Below, piece by piece: positions 17,194 to 26,201 of a stretch of 64,000 nt of DNA. The stretch covers positions 257,595 through 321,594 of the forward strand of contig CAWJIB010000013.1 of assembly GCA_963842835.1 (NCBI GenBank), written 5' to 3'. Within the stretch, counting starts at the first letter, position 1. Each line of letters starts with the position of its first letter. Both the position numbers and the translations under genes were made by a program. This stretch comes from Roseiarcus sp963842835. Its GTDB lineage: Bacteria > Pseudomonadota > Alphaproteobacteria > Rhizobiales > Beijerinckiaceae. The notes beneath the pieces were generated by a model. That model was not told where the DNA came from and made no database searches. It saw only the letters and a program-made list of their open reading frames with translations.

Positions 17194-18419
17194 TCGGCGA
17201 AGAGCCCGAGAAAAAGCGGACGGGCGAAAAGTTCAGGCGCGGTGCGTTCGTTTGCCGAAGGCGCCCAGCGGCGCAGTTCGGCCGCGGCGTTGACCATGTC
17301 GGAGACGAGCTGCGAGGCGATCGCCTGATCGACCGGCCGGATCGAGCCGTCGACTTCGCCTTCGACGATGAAGTGACTGTACCGCTCTCCAAGCCGCCTC
17401 ATCGTCTGAACCAGCTCCGGACGCATCGACTCGGGCAACGCGCTCAAAGCGGTGGACCGAAGCAGCGGCCCAAAGCCGGAGAGCTGGTAGCGCACCAGCT
17501 CGGCCGCCGCGGCGGTCAGTTTCGTCCAGCCATCGCCGTCGAGCGCGGCGGCGGCGTTCTGGGCGCGCCGGATCACTTCAAAACTGCGCGTAAAGCAATT
17601 GGCGACGAGGTCGTCCTTGTTGTCGTTGTAGTGGTAGAACGATCCTTTGCTGACGTTGAGACGCGCCGAAATCTTCACGACCGACGCGCCGCGATAGCCC
17701 TGCTCATTGATCAGATCCGTCGCCGCGCGCAGGAACGCTTCCGCAGGGGCCTCGAAATCGTCCGAGTTCGAGAATTCAGGCAGCGTAGGCGGCGCCCAGC
17801 GCACGCCGCGCCCGTCCATTCCCTCGATCAGGATATCGGCGACGCGATCCGCGACGAGCGGGTAGTCCTGAGTCTCATACCGGCTGATCCACGAACCCAT
17901 GGCGTTGAGAGTGGAGACGAGGACATGCGCGCGAGCGTTGACTTTCGCGCGATCGCCGCCCTCGCCGTCCCTTGGATGCAGCAAGCGCCGCGCGCCTCGG
18001 AACATACGGGTATAGGCGGCGAACACCATTTCGGCGTGCGGGCCGTAAAGCGCGCGGATGTCATGGAAATGGACGAGATCGGGATGTTCCCCCGTCGCGA
18101 TGCGAGCGAGCAAAAGACCGTAGAGCCGAAACAATTCCCGCACGCTCGCCGAAGAGCCATTGGCGTGCGCCGCTTGCTCGACGATCGCGTTGAGCGCATC
18201 GATGGTGCGCAGGAAACAGGCGGAAGCGAGATCCTCTTTCTTGCGATAGTAATAGGTGACGCTGTTCGTTATGAGCGCGACCGCTTGCGCGACGTCGGCC
18301 AACGTCGCCCCCTTGACGCCCCTTTGATTGAATAGCGTGGCGGCGGCGCCGAGTATGGCCTCGCGCTTTTTCTCAAAACGCCTTGTTTGTCGCAGAGGAG
18401 CCGCGGGTCGAACATCCAT
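17190..18419 (-). CDS. Double TetR-domain transcriptional regulator
   Basis: A 409-aa protein with two TetR-type DNA-binding domains in tandem. The first begins near residue 18 (KREAILGAAATLFNQRG; helix-turn-helix ends NSVTYYYRKKEDL). The second begins near residue 212 (FLRAATDLINEQGYRG; ends VSKGSFYHYNDNKDDL). Each is followed by its own helical ligand/dimer region. A normal TetR is ~200 aa, so this is an internal fusion that could act as a pseudo-dimer. It lies downstream of the IclR gene on the same strand and next to acyl-CoA genes, so it probably responds to an acyl-CoA or aromatic ligand. No clear ribosome site was seen. Confidence 0.9.
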   Translation of the reverse strand: MDVRPAAPLRQTRRFEKKREAILGAAATLFNQRGVKGATLADVAQAVALITNSVTYYYRKKEDLASACFLRTIDALNAIVEQAAHANGSSASVRELFRLYGLLLARIATGEHPDLVHFHDIRALYGPHAEMVFAAYTRMFRGARRLLHPRDGEGGDRAKVNARAHVLVSTLNAMGSWISRYETQDYPLVADRVADILIEGMDGRGVRWAPPTLPEFSNSDDFEAPAEAFLRAATDLINEQGYRGASVVKISARLNVSKGSFYHYNDNKDDLVANCFTRSFEVIRRAQNAAAALDGDGWTKLTAAAAELVRYQLSGFGPLLRSTALSALPESMRPELVQTMRRLGERYSHFIVEGEVDGSIRPVDQAIASQLVSDMVNAAAELRRWAPSANERTAPELFARPLFLGLFAD

Positions 18420-18473
18420 ACGCCAGACAATTGCAGGCGTTGCGTTGCTTGTCCACCTTGCCCCGAGCGGGCC

Positions 18474-19334
18474 TCAGGTTTCTCCTGAAGCCGGAGTTTC
18501 CGAGGCGACAATGCCGAGGCGGCGCATCTGTTCGATCGCCTCGGCCAAGAGCGGGCCGGTCTTCTCGCGCAGCACTGCTTCCTCGAGAAGAAACGCCGGC
18601 CCGCTAATGTTGACCGCGTAGACCGAGCCGTCGAATGCGGGAAGCGGGGCGGCGACAGCGTTGATCTCCTTCCGCCACGGCCCTATCCCGACGCAGAAGC
18701 CTCCTTGCGCAATTTCCTGCGCGCAACGCTCCTGCCACTGCCGCAAGGCGGCCCCCTCAGAATTGGCGCTGGTCTGCATTTCCGCGAAAACGAGCCCGCG
18801 CGCCGGCTCCGGCATGGCGGCGAGCAAGGCCATGCCCATCGCCGTGCGCGCCATCGGAAGACGCAGGCCGACGCCGCTTGACAGAATGATGGTCTGCCCA
18901 GCGCCGCGCCACAATTGCACGTATACGCAGTCAATGCCTTCACGCACGCCGAGCGCGACGTGGCACTCGGTCTGGTTGGCCAAGCGTTGCAAGTATGGCG
19001 TCACGATCCGCGGAAAGGAATTGCCCCGCAGGAAAGTGGCGCCCAGCGTCAGGACCGCGGGCCCCAGACGGAATTTTTCCGCTCCAGGAAGGCTTTCGAG
19101 ATACCCCAGCGCGACCAGCGTATGAGTGAGCCGGGTGATGGTCGCCTTGGGCAGCCCGGTGCGCTGCGCGAGCTCGCCATTGGCGAGAGTTTGCGAGGCG
19201 TCTTCGAAAACGCGCAGGATGAAAAGACCCCGCGCGAGAGCGCTGACGAAGCGTCCGTCGTCGTCATCGATTGCCGCAACGCCGTCTCGCGGGGCGCCGG
19301 CGCCCTTCGAGGCGACGGACTTCGACGGCGCCAT
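18474..19334 (-). CDS. IclR family transcriptional regulator
   Basis: A 286-aa regulator. The winged helix-turn-helix (~28-90) includes LFILRVFEDASQTLANGELAQ and LPKATITRLTHTLVALGYLE; the effector domain (~105-275) has the IclR pattern LPMARTAMGMALLAAM and NAVAAPLPAFDGSVYAVNISGP. IclR regulators usually control adjacent catabolic operons in response to an organic acid. It is divergent from the ABC importer operon that starts at 19521, with a 186-bp shared promoter region holding a candidate operator, so control of that operon is the simplest inference. Confidence 0.92.
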   Translation of the reverse strand: MAPSKSVASKGAGAPRDGVAAIDDDDGRFVSALARGLFILRVFEDASQTLANGELAQRTGLPKATITRLTHTLVALGYLESLPGAEKFRLGPAVLTLGATFLRGNSFPRIVTPYLQRLANQTECHVALGVREGIDCVYVQLWRGAGQTIILSSGVGLRLPMARTAMGMALLAAMPEPARGLVFAEMQTSANSEGAALRQWQERCAQEIAQGGFCVGIGPWRKEINAVAAPLPAFDGSVYAVNISGPAFLLEEAVLREKTGPLLAEAIEQMRRLGIVASETPASGET

Positions 19335-19418
19335 CGCGCGTCCCCTCGGTCAAATCCATCCCTGTGCGCGCCAATGTGCCAGACCCGGGAACGGACGTCC
19401 ACGCCTTCGTGAAAAAAC

Positions 19419-19431
19419 GGAACGGCGTTTC
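19419..19431. promoter_or_regulatory. Imperfect palindrome GGAAC-N3-GTTTC, candidate IclR operator
   Basis: GGAACGGCGTTTC lies in the intergenic region between the iclR-type gene and the importer operon, about 90 bp from each start. IclR-family sites are often GAAAC/GTTTC-like palindromes of this size. One arm base is mismatched. Confidence 0.35.
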
Positions 19432-19520
19432 AAATTGTGCTGGACAATGCCGGTCAACTCGATGATTCATGCGCCACGGCAACCGGCCACGAGTTACGAG
19501 GGCCGACAGGGGAGGACGCG

Positions 19521-20753
19521 ATGAATTTCAGGACGACCGGCTTTGCGTTAGCTTTGTGCCTATCCGCAGCGCCCGCTTTCGCGCAAGACACCATCAAGAT
19601 CGGCTATATCGATCCCCTGTCCGGGGGCGGCGCTTCGGTTGGCGAAGGCGGCCTGAAGACGTTTCAGTATCTAGCCGATCAGATCAACGCGGCCGGCGGG
19701 CTGAACGGCAAGAAGGTCGAGATCGTCGGGCTCGACAATAAGACGAATCCGCAGGAAAGCCTCATTCAGGCGCAGAAAGCCGCCGACCAGGGCATCCGCA
19801 TCATTACGCAGGGCAACGGCTCTTCGGTCGGCGTGGCCTTGTCCGACTGGGTCACCAAGTTCAATGACCGCAATCCCGGCAAGGAAATGCTCTATCTCAA
19901 CTACGCCGCGGTCGATCCCATTCTGACCAACGACAAATGCTCCTATTGGCATTTTCGCTGGGACGCGAATTCCGACATCAAGATGGCGGCGTTGACGACG
20001 TTCATGAAGGGCCGGCCGAACATCAAAAAGGTCTATTTGATCAATCAGGACTATTCTTTCGGGCAGTCCGTGCGCACCCAGGCGCGCGCGATGCTCAAGG
20101 AGAAGCGTCCCGATATCGAGATCGTCGGCGACGAACTTCACCCGTTGCTGAAGATCACCGATTTCTCGCCCTATATCGCCAAGATCAAGGCGTCCGGCGC
20201 GGACACCGTCATCACTGGCAACTGGGGCCAAGACATCGCGCTCCTGTTGAAGGCGGCGGCCGACGCGGGCCTGCAGACCGACTGGTACACCTACTACGCC
20301 GGCGGCGCCGGTGGCCCCACGGCGATCAAGCAGACCGGGTTGTCGCATCGCGTTTTCGAGATCGCCGAAGGCATCCCCAATGCGGCCCCCGAGGCGGCGC
20401 AAAAGTTCGAGACCGATTTCCGCGCCAAGACCGGCATCGGCCTCTGGTATCCGCGCGCCGTGAATGAAATGCGCATGCTCGCCAAGGCGATCACCCAAGC
20501 CAAAGCCGACGACGCCAAGTCCGTCGCCGCGCAGCTCGAGGGCATGAAATTCGAGGCTTTCGACGGCGGCGATGCGTGGATGCGCAAGGACGATCATCAA
20601 TTCTTCCAGGACATCTACATCGGCAGCTTCGGCCCTCTCGACCCCGGCGCCAAATTCGACGAAGAGGGAACCGGCTGGGGCTGGAAGAGCGCCGGCGTCG
20701 TCAAGGCGAGCGACACCATCTTGCCGACGACCTGCAAGATGGACCGGCCCTAA
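19521..20753 (+). CDS. ABC transporter substrate-binding protein (branched-chain amino acid/LivK family)
   Basis: A 410-aa periplasmic binding protein of the type 1 fold. The N-terminus MNFRTTGFALALCLSAAPAF is a Sec signal peptide cleaved after AFA, giving QDTIKIGYIDPLSGGGASVG. The usual HAAT-family segments GLKTFQYLADQINAAGGLNG and KVEIVGLDNKTNPQES follow. The start at 19521 has a GGGGAGG site; the frame extends upstream without one. It is the first gene of an operon with permeases, ATPases, an acid-CoA ligase and two acyl-CoA dehydrogenases, so the ligand is more likely a carboxylic acid (aromatic, alicyclic or dicarboxylic) than an amino acid. Confidence 0.92.
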   Translation: MNFRTTGFALALCLSAAPAFAQDTIKIGYIDPLSGGGASVGEGGLKTFQYLADQINAAGGLNGKKVEIVGLDNKTNPQESLIQAQKAADQGIRIITQGNGSSVGVALSDWVTKFNDRNPGKEMLYLNYAAVDPILTNDKCSYWHFRWDANSDIKMAALTTFMKGRPNIKKVYLINQDYSFGQSVRTQARAMLKEKRPDIEIVGDELHPLLKITDFSPYIAKIKASGADTVITGNWGQDIALLLKAAADAGLQTDWYTYYAGGAGGPTAIKQTGLSHRVFEIAEGIPNAAPEAAQKFETDFRAKTGIGLWYPRAVNEMRMLAKAITQAKADDAKSVAAQLEGMKFEAFDGGDAWMRKDDHQFFQDIYIGSFGPLDPGAKFDEEGTGWGWKSAGVVKASDTILPTTCKMDRP

Positions 20754-20797
20754 CGGGACATCGCGCCGGCGGGCGACAGCCTTCCGGCGCGCCGTTA
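20751..20797 (+). other. Strong mRNA hairpin between binding-protein and permease genes
   Basis: The outer stem TAACGG/CCGTTA starts at the stop codon and encloses an inner stem CGCGCCGG/CCGGCGCG (20762-20769 with 20784-20791). No T-run follows. Such hairpins after a binding-protein gene usually protect the upstream mRNA and raise its level relative to the permeases. Confidence 0.55.
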
Positions 20798-20850
20798 AGG
20801 CCAAAGCGCGGCAGCGCGCGCGCGCCGACGTTCTCACAAGCCGGGCTCCG

Positions 20851-21786
20851 ATGCTGCAGCTCATCATCTTCTCGACGTTGAACGGCGTGCTCTACGGCAT
20901 GTTGCTCTTCATGATGGCGAGCGGCCTCACGCTGATTTTCAGCATGATGGGAGTGCTCAATTTCGCGCATGCGAGCTTCTACATGCTGGGCGCCTATTTC
21001 GGCTTCGAGATCAGCCGTCATATCGGCTTCTGGCCCGGGCTCGTCGTCGCGCCGTTCCTCGTCGGCGCGATCGGAGCCCTCGTCGAGCGATACGGCCTGC
21101 GGCGCCTGCACCGCCTCGGCCATGTGTCGGAACTTCTGTTCACATTCGGCCTCGCCTTTGTCGTCGAGGAAGTCGTGCAGATGGTCTGGGGCAAATTGCC
21201 GGTCGACTATCGCGTGCCGCCTTCGCTTGATTTCGTCGCGTTTCGCCTGTTCGACACCACCTATCCCGCCTACCGCATGTTCATGTTGCTGACGGCGGTG
21301 GCGATGTTCGCCGCGCTCCTCGCCGCGCTGACCCGCACGCGCGTCGGGTTGATCATTCAGGCCGCGTTGACCCATCCCGACATGGTGGCGATGCTGGGCC
21401 ACAACGTGCCGAGAATATTCATGCTGGTGTTCGGCGCGGGCGCGGCGCTCGCCGGCCTTGCGGGCGTGATCGCCGGCCCTGCGTTGGTGACGCAACCTTC
21501 GATGGCCGCCTCGCTCGGGCCGATCCTGTTCGTCGTCATTGTCGTCGGCGGTCTGGGATCGCTCACCGGCGCCTTCGTCGCCTCGTTGCTGATCGGCGTC
21601 GTGCAGACATTCGCCGTGGCGATGAACTATTCGCTCTCCGAGATTTTCGGCTCCGCGGCGCCGCCTTGGCTCGGCGATCTCTGGCAGGTGACCATCGCGG
21701 AACTCGCGCCGGTCATTCCCTATATCCTGCTTGTTCTCGTGCTCATCGTGCGGCCGACCGGCCTGATGGGAACCCGCGAAACATGA
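20851..21786 (+). CDS. livH: Branched-chain-type ABC transporter permease LivH
   Basis: A 311-aa inner-membrane permease, mostly hydrophobic, with about eight membrane segments. The N-terminal LNGVLYGMLLFMMASGLTLI and GVLNFAHASFYMLGAYFG are diagnostic of LivH. The C-terminus has VVGGLGSLTGAFVASLLIG, the cytoplasmic coupling region. The ATG at 20851 is chosen because upstream codons in frame belong to the binding-protein/permease gap. It overlaps livM by four bases (ATGA), so translation is coupled. Confidence 0.93.
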   Translation: MLQLIIFSTLNGVLYGMLLFMMASGLTLIFSMMGVLNFAHASFYMLGAYFGFEISRHIGFWPGLVVAPFLVGAIGALVERYGLRRLHRLGHVSELLFTFGLAFVVEEVVQMVWGKLPVDYRVPPSLDFVAFRLFDTTYPAYRMFMLLTAVAMFAALLAALTRTRVGLIIQAALTHPDMVAMLGHNVPRIFMLVFGAGAALAGLAGVIAGPALVTQPSMAASLGPILFVVIVVGGLGSLTGAFVASLLIGVVQTFAVAMNYSLSEIFGSAAPPWLGDLWQVTIAELAPVIPYILLVLVLIVRPTGLMGTRET

Positions 21787-23042
21787 CCTCGGCCGCGCGC
21801 TCGCTCACGCCATGGCTGGCATTGGCAGCGCTGTTCGTGCTGGCGCCGCAGGTCTTCGCGTCGGGCGGCGCGCTGACGATGATGAGCGTCATGGGCACGA
21901 TGATTATTTTCGCCTTGTCCTATAACATGTTGCTGGGACAGACGGGCCTGTTGTCCTTTGGACACGCGGTCTATTTCGGGCTTGGCGGCTTCGTCGCGAT
22001 CCACGCGATGAACGCCGTCATCCACGCCAAGCTCGGCGTGCCCGTCCCGATCATTCCGCTCGTCGGCGGGCTGGCCGGGCTCGGCTTCGGCTTCCTGTTC
22101 GGCCTTGTTTCGACCAAGCGGGCCGGAATCGTCTTCTCCATGATTTCGCTCGGCCTCGGCGAACTCGTGTCGTCGAGTTCGTTCATCCTGCGCACATTTT
22201 TTGGCGGCGAGGAGGGAATTACGACCAATCGCGCCAAGCTGGCGCCGCTCTTCGGGCATAAGTTTGGCGTGCAGATCGAGGTCTATTATCTCGTCGCGGC
22301 GTGGTGCTTCCTCTGCATCGTCTTGATGTACGCGCTGACCCGGACGCCGTTCGGGCGCATGTGCAACGCGGTGCGCGACAATCCCGGGCGGGTCGAATTC
22401 GTCGGCTATTCCCCCCGCACGCTGCGCCTGATCGCTTTCTGCTTCTCGGCCTTTTTCGCCGGGATCGCCGGCGGGCTCGCGGCGATCAATTTCGAAATCA
22501 TGAATGCGCAGCAGCTCGGCGCGCAGCAATCGAGCCTCGTGTTGTTGATGGCCTATATCGGCGGGATCGGCTCTTTCGCCGGGCCGATCGTCGGCGCGGT
22601 GATCATCACATTCCTGCAGATCACCCTTTCCGACGTGTCGAGCGCCTGGCAGCTCTATTTCGGCATGATGTTCATTGGCGTCGTGCTCTATGCGCCGGGC
22701 GGCGTGGTCGGATGGGTGATGCTGCATCGACAGGCGGCGCTCCAAGGGGAAGCGTGGCGGCTTGCGCCCGCCTACGCCCTGGTGGCGCCGGCGCTCGTCG
22801 CAGCCTGCGCCGGCGCAATCATGTTGATTGAATTGGCCAACCGACAGCTCGCAGTGGCGCGCAGCGAAGGATCGGCGATGCGCCTGTTCGGTTTCGATGT
22901 CGACGCATCGACGGCGGCGCCCTGGATTGTCGCGGTTCTGCTGTTTGGCGCGGGCGTCGTCATGGTCCGGCGGCTTTGGCCCCGAGTTGGCGACGCCTGG
23001 GGCGCCGTCAACGCGCGCCTGCATGTGCGAGGCCAAGCATGA
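21783..23042 (+). CDS. livM: Branched-chain-type ABC transporter permease LivM
   Basis: A 419-aa permease, the partner of LivH. It has the family segments NMLLGQTGLLSFGHAVYFGL and MSGQ-like region MNAQQLGAQQSSLVLLMAYI, then GGIGSFAGPIVGAVIITFLQ. The protein is longer than usual (about 330-360 aa): an extra C-terminal stretch of ~80 residues with two hydrophobic segments (~340-365 and ~385-405) follows the standard permease fold. ATGA overlaps join it to both livH and livG. Confidence 0.92.
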   Translation: MTSAARSLTPWLALAALFVLAPQVFASGGALTMMSVMGTMIIFALSYNMLLGQTGLLSFGHAVYFGLGGFVAIHAMNAVIHAKLGVPVPIIPLVGGLAGLGFGFLFGLVSTKRAGIVFSMISLGLGELVSSSSFILRTFFGGEEGITTNRAKLAPLFGHKFGVQIEVYYLVAAWCFLCIVLMYALTRTPFGRMCNAVRDNPGRVEFVGYSPRTLRLIAFCFSAFFAGIAGGLAAINFEIMNAQQLGAQQSSLVLLMAYIGGIGSFAGPIVGAVIITFLQITLSDVSSAWQLYFGMMFIGVVLYAPGGVVGWVMLHRQAALQGEAWRLAPAYALVAPALVAACAGAIMLIELANRQLAVARSEGSAMRLFGFDVDASTAAPWIVAVLLFGAGVVMVRRLWPRVGDAWGAVNARLHVRGQA

Positions 23043-23788
23043 CCGCCGCTCTGTCTGTGCGTGACCTGCGCAAGAGCTTTGGCCCCACGGCGATCATTCG
23101 CGGCGTCTCGCTCGAAATCGCCCGGGGCGAGCGGCACGCGATCATCGGTCCGAACGGCGCCGGCAAATCGACGCTGTTTCATCTTATCAGCGGCCGCATC
23201 CGATCGACTTCCGGCGAGGTGCGTCTGCACGGCGAGCGCATCACCGGTCTGCAACCGTTCGAGATCAATCGTCGCGGCCTGTCGCGCAGCTTCCAGATCA
23301 CCAACATCTTTCCCAGACTGTCGGTCTACGAGAATCTGCGCTGCGCCACGCTCTGGTCGCTCGGTTACAAATACGCGTTCTGGATGTCGATCGACCGCCT
23401 GCGCGATGTTCGCGAACGCTCGGAATGGCTGATGGAGCAGGTCGGCCTGACCGCGCGCCGCGATGTGCCGGCGGGCGTGCTGACCTACGCCGAGCAGCGC
23501 GCGCTGGAAATCGGCGTCACGATCGGCGGCGGCGCAGACGTCGTCATGCTCGACGAACCCACGGCGGGCATGAACAACAGCGAAACGGAACACGCCGTCG
23601 CCCTGATTCGTAAAGTGACCGAGGGCAAGACGCTGGTGATGGTCGAGCACGACATGGGCGTTGTGTTCAACCTGGCCGATCGCATCTCGGTGTTGGTGTA
23701 TGGCCAGATCATCGCGACCGATACGCCCGACCGCATTCGCGAGAACGCCGCCGTGCGCGAAGCCTATCTCGGACAAGCGAGCCATTGA
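23039..23788 (+). CDS. livG: ABC transporter ATP-binding protein LivG
   Basis: A 249-aa cytosolic ATPase. Walker A is GPNGAGKST, the Q-loop region reads LSRSFQITNIFPRLSVYENL, the signature is the degenerate LTYAEQRALEIG, and Walker B is VVMLDEPTAGM. The H-loop histidine is in MVEHDMGVVF. The ATG overlaps the livM stop by ATGA. It pairs with LivF to power import. Confidence 0.94.
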   Translation: MTAALSVRDLRKSFGPTAIIRGVSLEIARGERHAIIGPNGAGKSTLFHLISGRIRSTSGEVRLHGERITGLQPFEINRRGLSRSFQITNIFPRLSVYENLRCATLWSLGYKYAFWMSIDRLRDVRERSEWLMEQVGLTARRDVPAGVLTYAEQRALEIGVTIGGGADVVMLDEPTAGMNNSETEHAVALIRKVTEGKTLVMVEHDMGVVFNLADRISVLVYGQIIATDTPDRIRENAAVREAYLGQASH

Positions 23789-24495
23789 TGCGCGCGCCGT
23801 TGCTCGAAGTCGAAGATCTCCATGCCTATTACGGCAAGAGCCATATCCTGCACGGCGTCACGTTCCACGTCGATCAGGGCGAGATCGTCAGCCTGCTTGG
23901 CCGCAACGGCGTCGGTCGCTCGACGACAATCAAGGCGATCATGGGCGACGTTCCGCCCAAAGGCTCGATCCGCTTCAAGGGCGAAGAGATCGCCGGTTTG
24001 AAGCCGCACCAAACAGCGCGCAGAGGGCTCGGCTTCGTGCCGGAGACGCGCGACATCTTCCCGGGGCTGACCGTTCGGCAAAATCTTCAACTCGGCGAGA
24101 AGTCCGGCAAGGTCGGCGCGCGCTGGACGATGCGCGACATGTTCCGCATGTTCCCGCAACTGGAAGAACGCGCCGACATGCCGGGCGGAGTCCTTTCCGG
24201 TGGCGAGCAGCAGATGTTGACGGTATGCCGAACGCTGATGGGGGATCCGGACCTCATCATGATCGACGAACCGACCGAAGGACTTTCGCCGATGATGGTG
24301 GCGCATGTCGGCCGGCTGCTGGAGGAAATCGCCGCTCGCGGGGTCGCCATCCTGCTCGTGGAGCAAAAGCTCACGATCGCCCTGAAAGTCAGCAACCGGC
24401 TCTATGTCATGGGGCACGGAAAGATCGTCTATGAAGGCGCGCCCGCGACGCTGGAAGCCGCGTCGGCGGTTCGCAAGGAATGGCTCGAAGTTTGA
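23788..24495 (+). CDS. livF: ABC transporter ATP-binding protein LivF, Walker A Lys replaced by Arg
   Basis: A 235-aa ATPase partner of LivG. Walker A reads GRNGVGRSTT, with Arg44 where lysine is normal; the rest is canonical: signature LSGGEQQML, Walker B LIMIDEPTEGLSP, and the H-loop segment VEQKLTIALKVSNRLYV. The ATG shares its A with the livG stop (TGATG); a TTG three bases earlier is also in frame. The lysine change would weaken ATP hydrolysis in most ABC proteins, so LivG may supply most of the activity. My recollection is that GVGRST versions occur in other LivF homologues, so this may be a subfamily trait. Confidence 0.92.
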   Translation: MRAPLLEVEDLHAYYGKSHILHGVTFHVDQGEIVSLLGRNGVGRSTTIKAIMGDVPPKGSIRFKGEEIAGLKPHQTARRGLGFVPETRDIFPGLTVRQNLQLGEKSGKVGARWTMRDMFRMFPQLEERADMPGGVLSGGEQQMLTVCRTLMGDPDLIMIDEPTEGLSPMMVAHVGRLLEEIAARGVAILLVEQKLTIALKVSNRLYVMGHGKIVYEGAPATLEAASAVRKEWLEV

Positions 24496-24546
24496 TGTCC
24501 GGACGCGGCCTCCGGCGCGATCAACCGAATTCCAGGGACTGACGAG

Positions 24547-26091
24547 ATGACGACGAACGTGCCGCCCCTGGAGGCTTTCACCACCATAGCCGAAACCGTT
24601 GCTGCAACCGCGAGAGAGGCGCCTTCGCGACTCTGCCTCGTCGACGACCGCCGAAACATCGCCTATGGCGAATTCGACGCGCTGGCCGATCGCGTCGCGG
24701 CGAGTCTGCAACGCCGACTCGTCGCGCCGCGGAGCGCCGTCGCCGTCTGCGCGACGGCCTCGATCGAGTATCTCGCGGTCTTCGTGGGGGCCCTGCGCGC
24801 CGGGGTCGTCGTTGCGCCCTTGGCGCCTTCCTCGACGCCAGCCAGCCTGGCGGCGATGATCAAGGATTGCGCCGCCGAGCTGCTATTCCTGGACGCGACG
24901 ACGCACGAAATTTTCGAAACCCTCGAGCTCCCTTGTGCCAGGATCTCGCTCGATGACGATGGGACCAGTGAGAGCCTTGACCATTGGCTGGCGCCGGTTG
25001 GCGCGAAGCCGTCTCCGGTCGCCGTGGCGCCGGACTGGACCTTCAACATCATCTATTCCTCCGGCACGACTGGAGCGCCCAAAGGCATCGCGCAGCCGCA
25101 TTTCATGCGCTGGCTGCATGTTCAACGCGCGGGTCTGTTCGGTTATGGGCCAGAAGCGGTCACGCTTGTCTCGACGCCGCTTTATTCCAACACCACGCTC
25201 GTCAGCGTGTTTCCATCGCTCGCGCAGGGCGGCGCCCTGGTGCTGATGAAGAAGTTCGACGCGCGCGAGTTCCTTCGTCTCGCGCAGACGCATCGCGCCA
25301 CCCACGCCATGCTGGTGCCGGTGCAATACAACCGCATCATGGCGCTGCCCGATTTCGACGAGTTCGACCTGTCGGGCTTCCGGATGAAATTCTCGACCAG
25401 CGCGCCGTTCAGCGCCACGCTGAAACGCGATATCCTGCAGCGCTGGCCAGGCGGACTGGTGGAATATTACGGCATGACCGAAGGCGGCGGGACCTGCATC
25501 CTCGTCGCGCACGAAAACCCGGACAAGCTGCATACGGTCGGCCGACCGGCGGAAGGACACGACATTCGGCTCATCGACGAAGAGGGGCGCGAACTGCTCC
25601 CTGGTGAAATCGGCGAGGTCGTCGGCCATTCCGGCGCGACCATGGTCGGGTATCATAATCTGCCCGAGCAGACGCGGGCCGCCGAATGGCGGGACGCGAC
25701 GGGCAAACGCTTCATCCGTACCGGCGACATCGGACGGTTCGACGCCGACGGGTTTCTGACGCTGCTGGACCGGCGCAAGGACATGATCATATCGGGCGGC
25801 TTCAATATCTTTCCCAGCGACATCGAAGCCGTGTTGCACGAGCGTCCCGAGGTCGGCGAGGCCAGCGTCGTCGGGGCGCGGTCGGCGGCATGGGGGGAAA
25901 CGCCGGTCGCTTTCGTGGTGTTGAAGCCGGGGTTCCAGTTGGACGAGGAAGAATTGCGAAGCTGGGTCAATTCCCGTGTCGGCAAGACCCAGCGCCTCGC
26001 GGCCTTGCGCTTGGCGCCGAGCCTGCCGCGCAGCGCGATCGGCAAAGTGCTCAAGCGCGAATTGCGGGCCGCATTTGGCCCAGCTGACTGA
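24547..26091 (+). CDS. AMP-dependent acid-CoA ligase
   Basis: A 514-aa class I adenylate-forming ligase. The phosphate loop reads IIYSSGTTGAPKGI, the A5 motif is EYYGMTEGGGTC, the A7/A8 hinge is RTGDIGRFDADGF with DRRKDMIISGGFNIFPSDIE, and the A10 catalytic lysine is in SAIGKVLKREL. It probably activates the acid brought in by the importer encoded just upstream (51-bp gap). The following genes are two acyl-CoA dehydrogenases, which resembles the pimA-pimC-pimD arrangement of Rhodopseudomonas for dicarboxylic acids. The actual acid is not determined. Confidence 0.92.
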   Translation: MTTNVPPLEAFTTIAETVAATAREAPSRLCLVDDRRNIAYGEFDALADRVAASLQRRLVAPRSAVAVCATASIEYLAVFVGALRAGVVVAPLAPSSTPASLAAMIKDCAAELLFLDATTHEIFETLELPCARISLDDDGTSESLDHWLAPVGAKPSPVAVAPDWTFNIIYSSGTTGAPKGIAQPHFMRWLHVQRAGLFGYGPEAVTLVSTPLYSNTTLVSVFPSLAQGGALVLMKKFDAREFLRLAQTHRATHAMLVPVQYNRIMALPDFDEFDLSGFRMKFSTSAPFSATLKRDILQRWPGGLVEYYGMTEGGGTCILVAHENPDKLHTVGRPAEGHDIRLIDEEGRELLPGEIGEVVGHSGATMVGYHNLPEQTRAAEWRDATGKRFIRTGDIGRFDADGFLTLLDRRKDMIISGGFNIFPSDIEAVLHERPEVGEASVVGARSAAWGETPVAFVVLKPGFQLDEEELRSWVNSRVGKTQRLAALRLAPSLPRSAIGKVLKRELRAAFGPAD

Positions 26092-26201
26092 ACCGTTTAC
26101 AAGAACGCACGTGTCGGAGCGCTTGCCGCTCGAGTCGCCGGCGTTGCGATCGCGGAGCGATCGGGACGGCGCGCCATCGGCAAGATCGCGGCGACGGTTC
26201 C

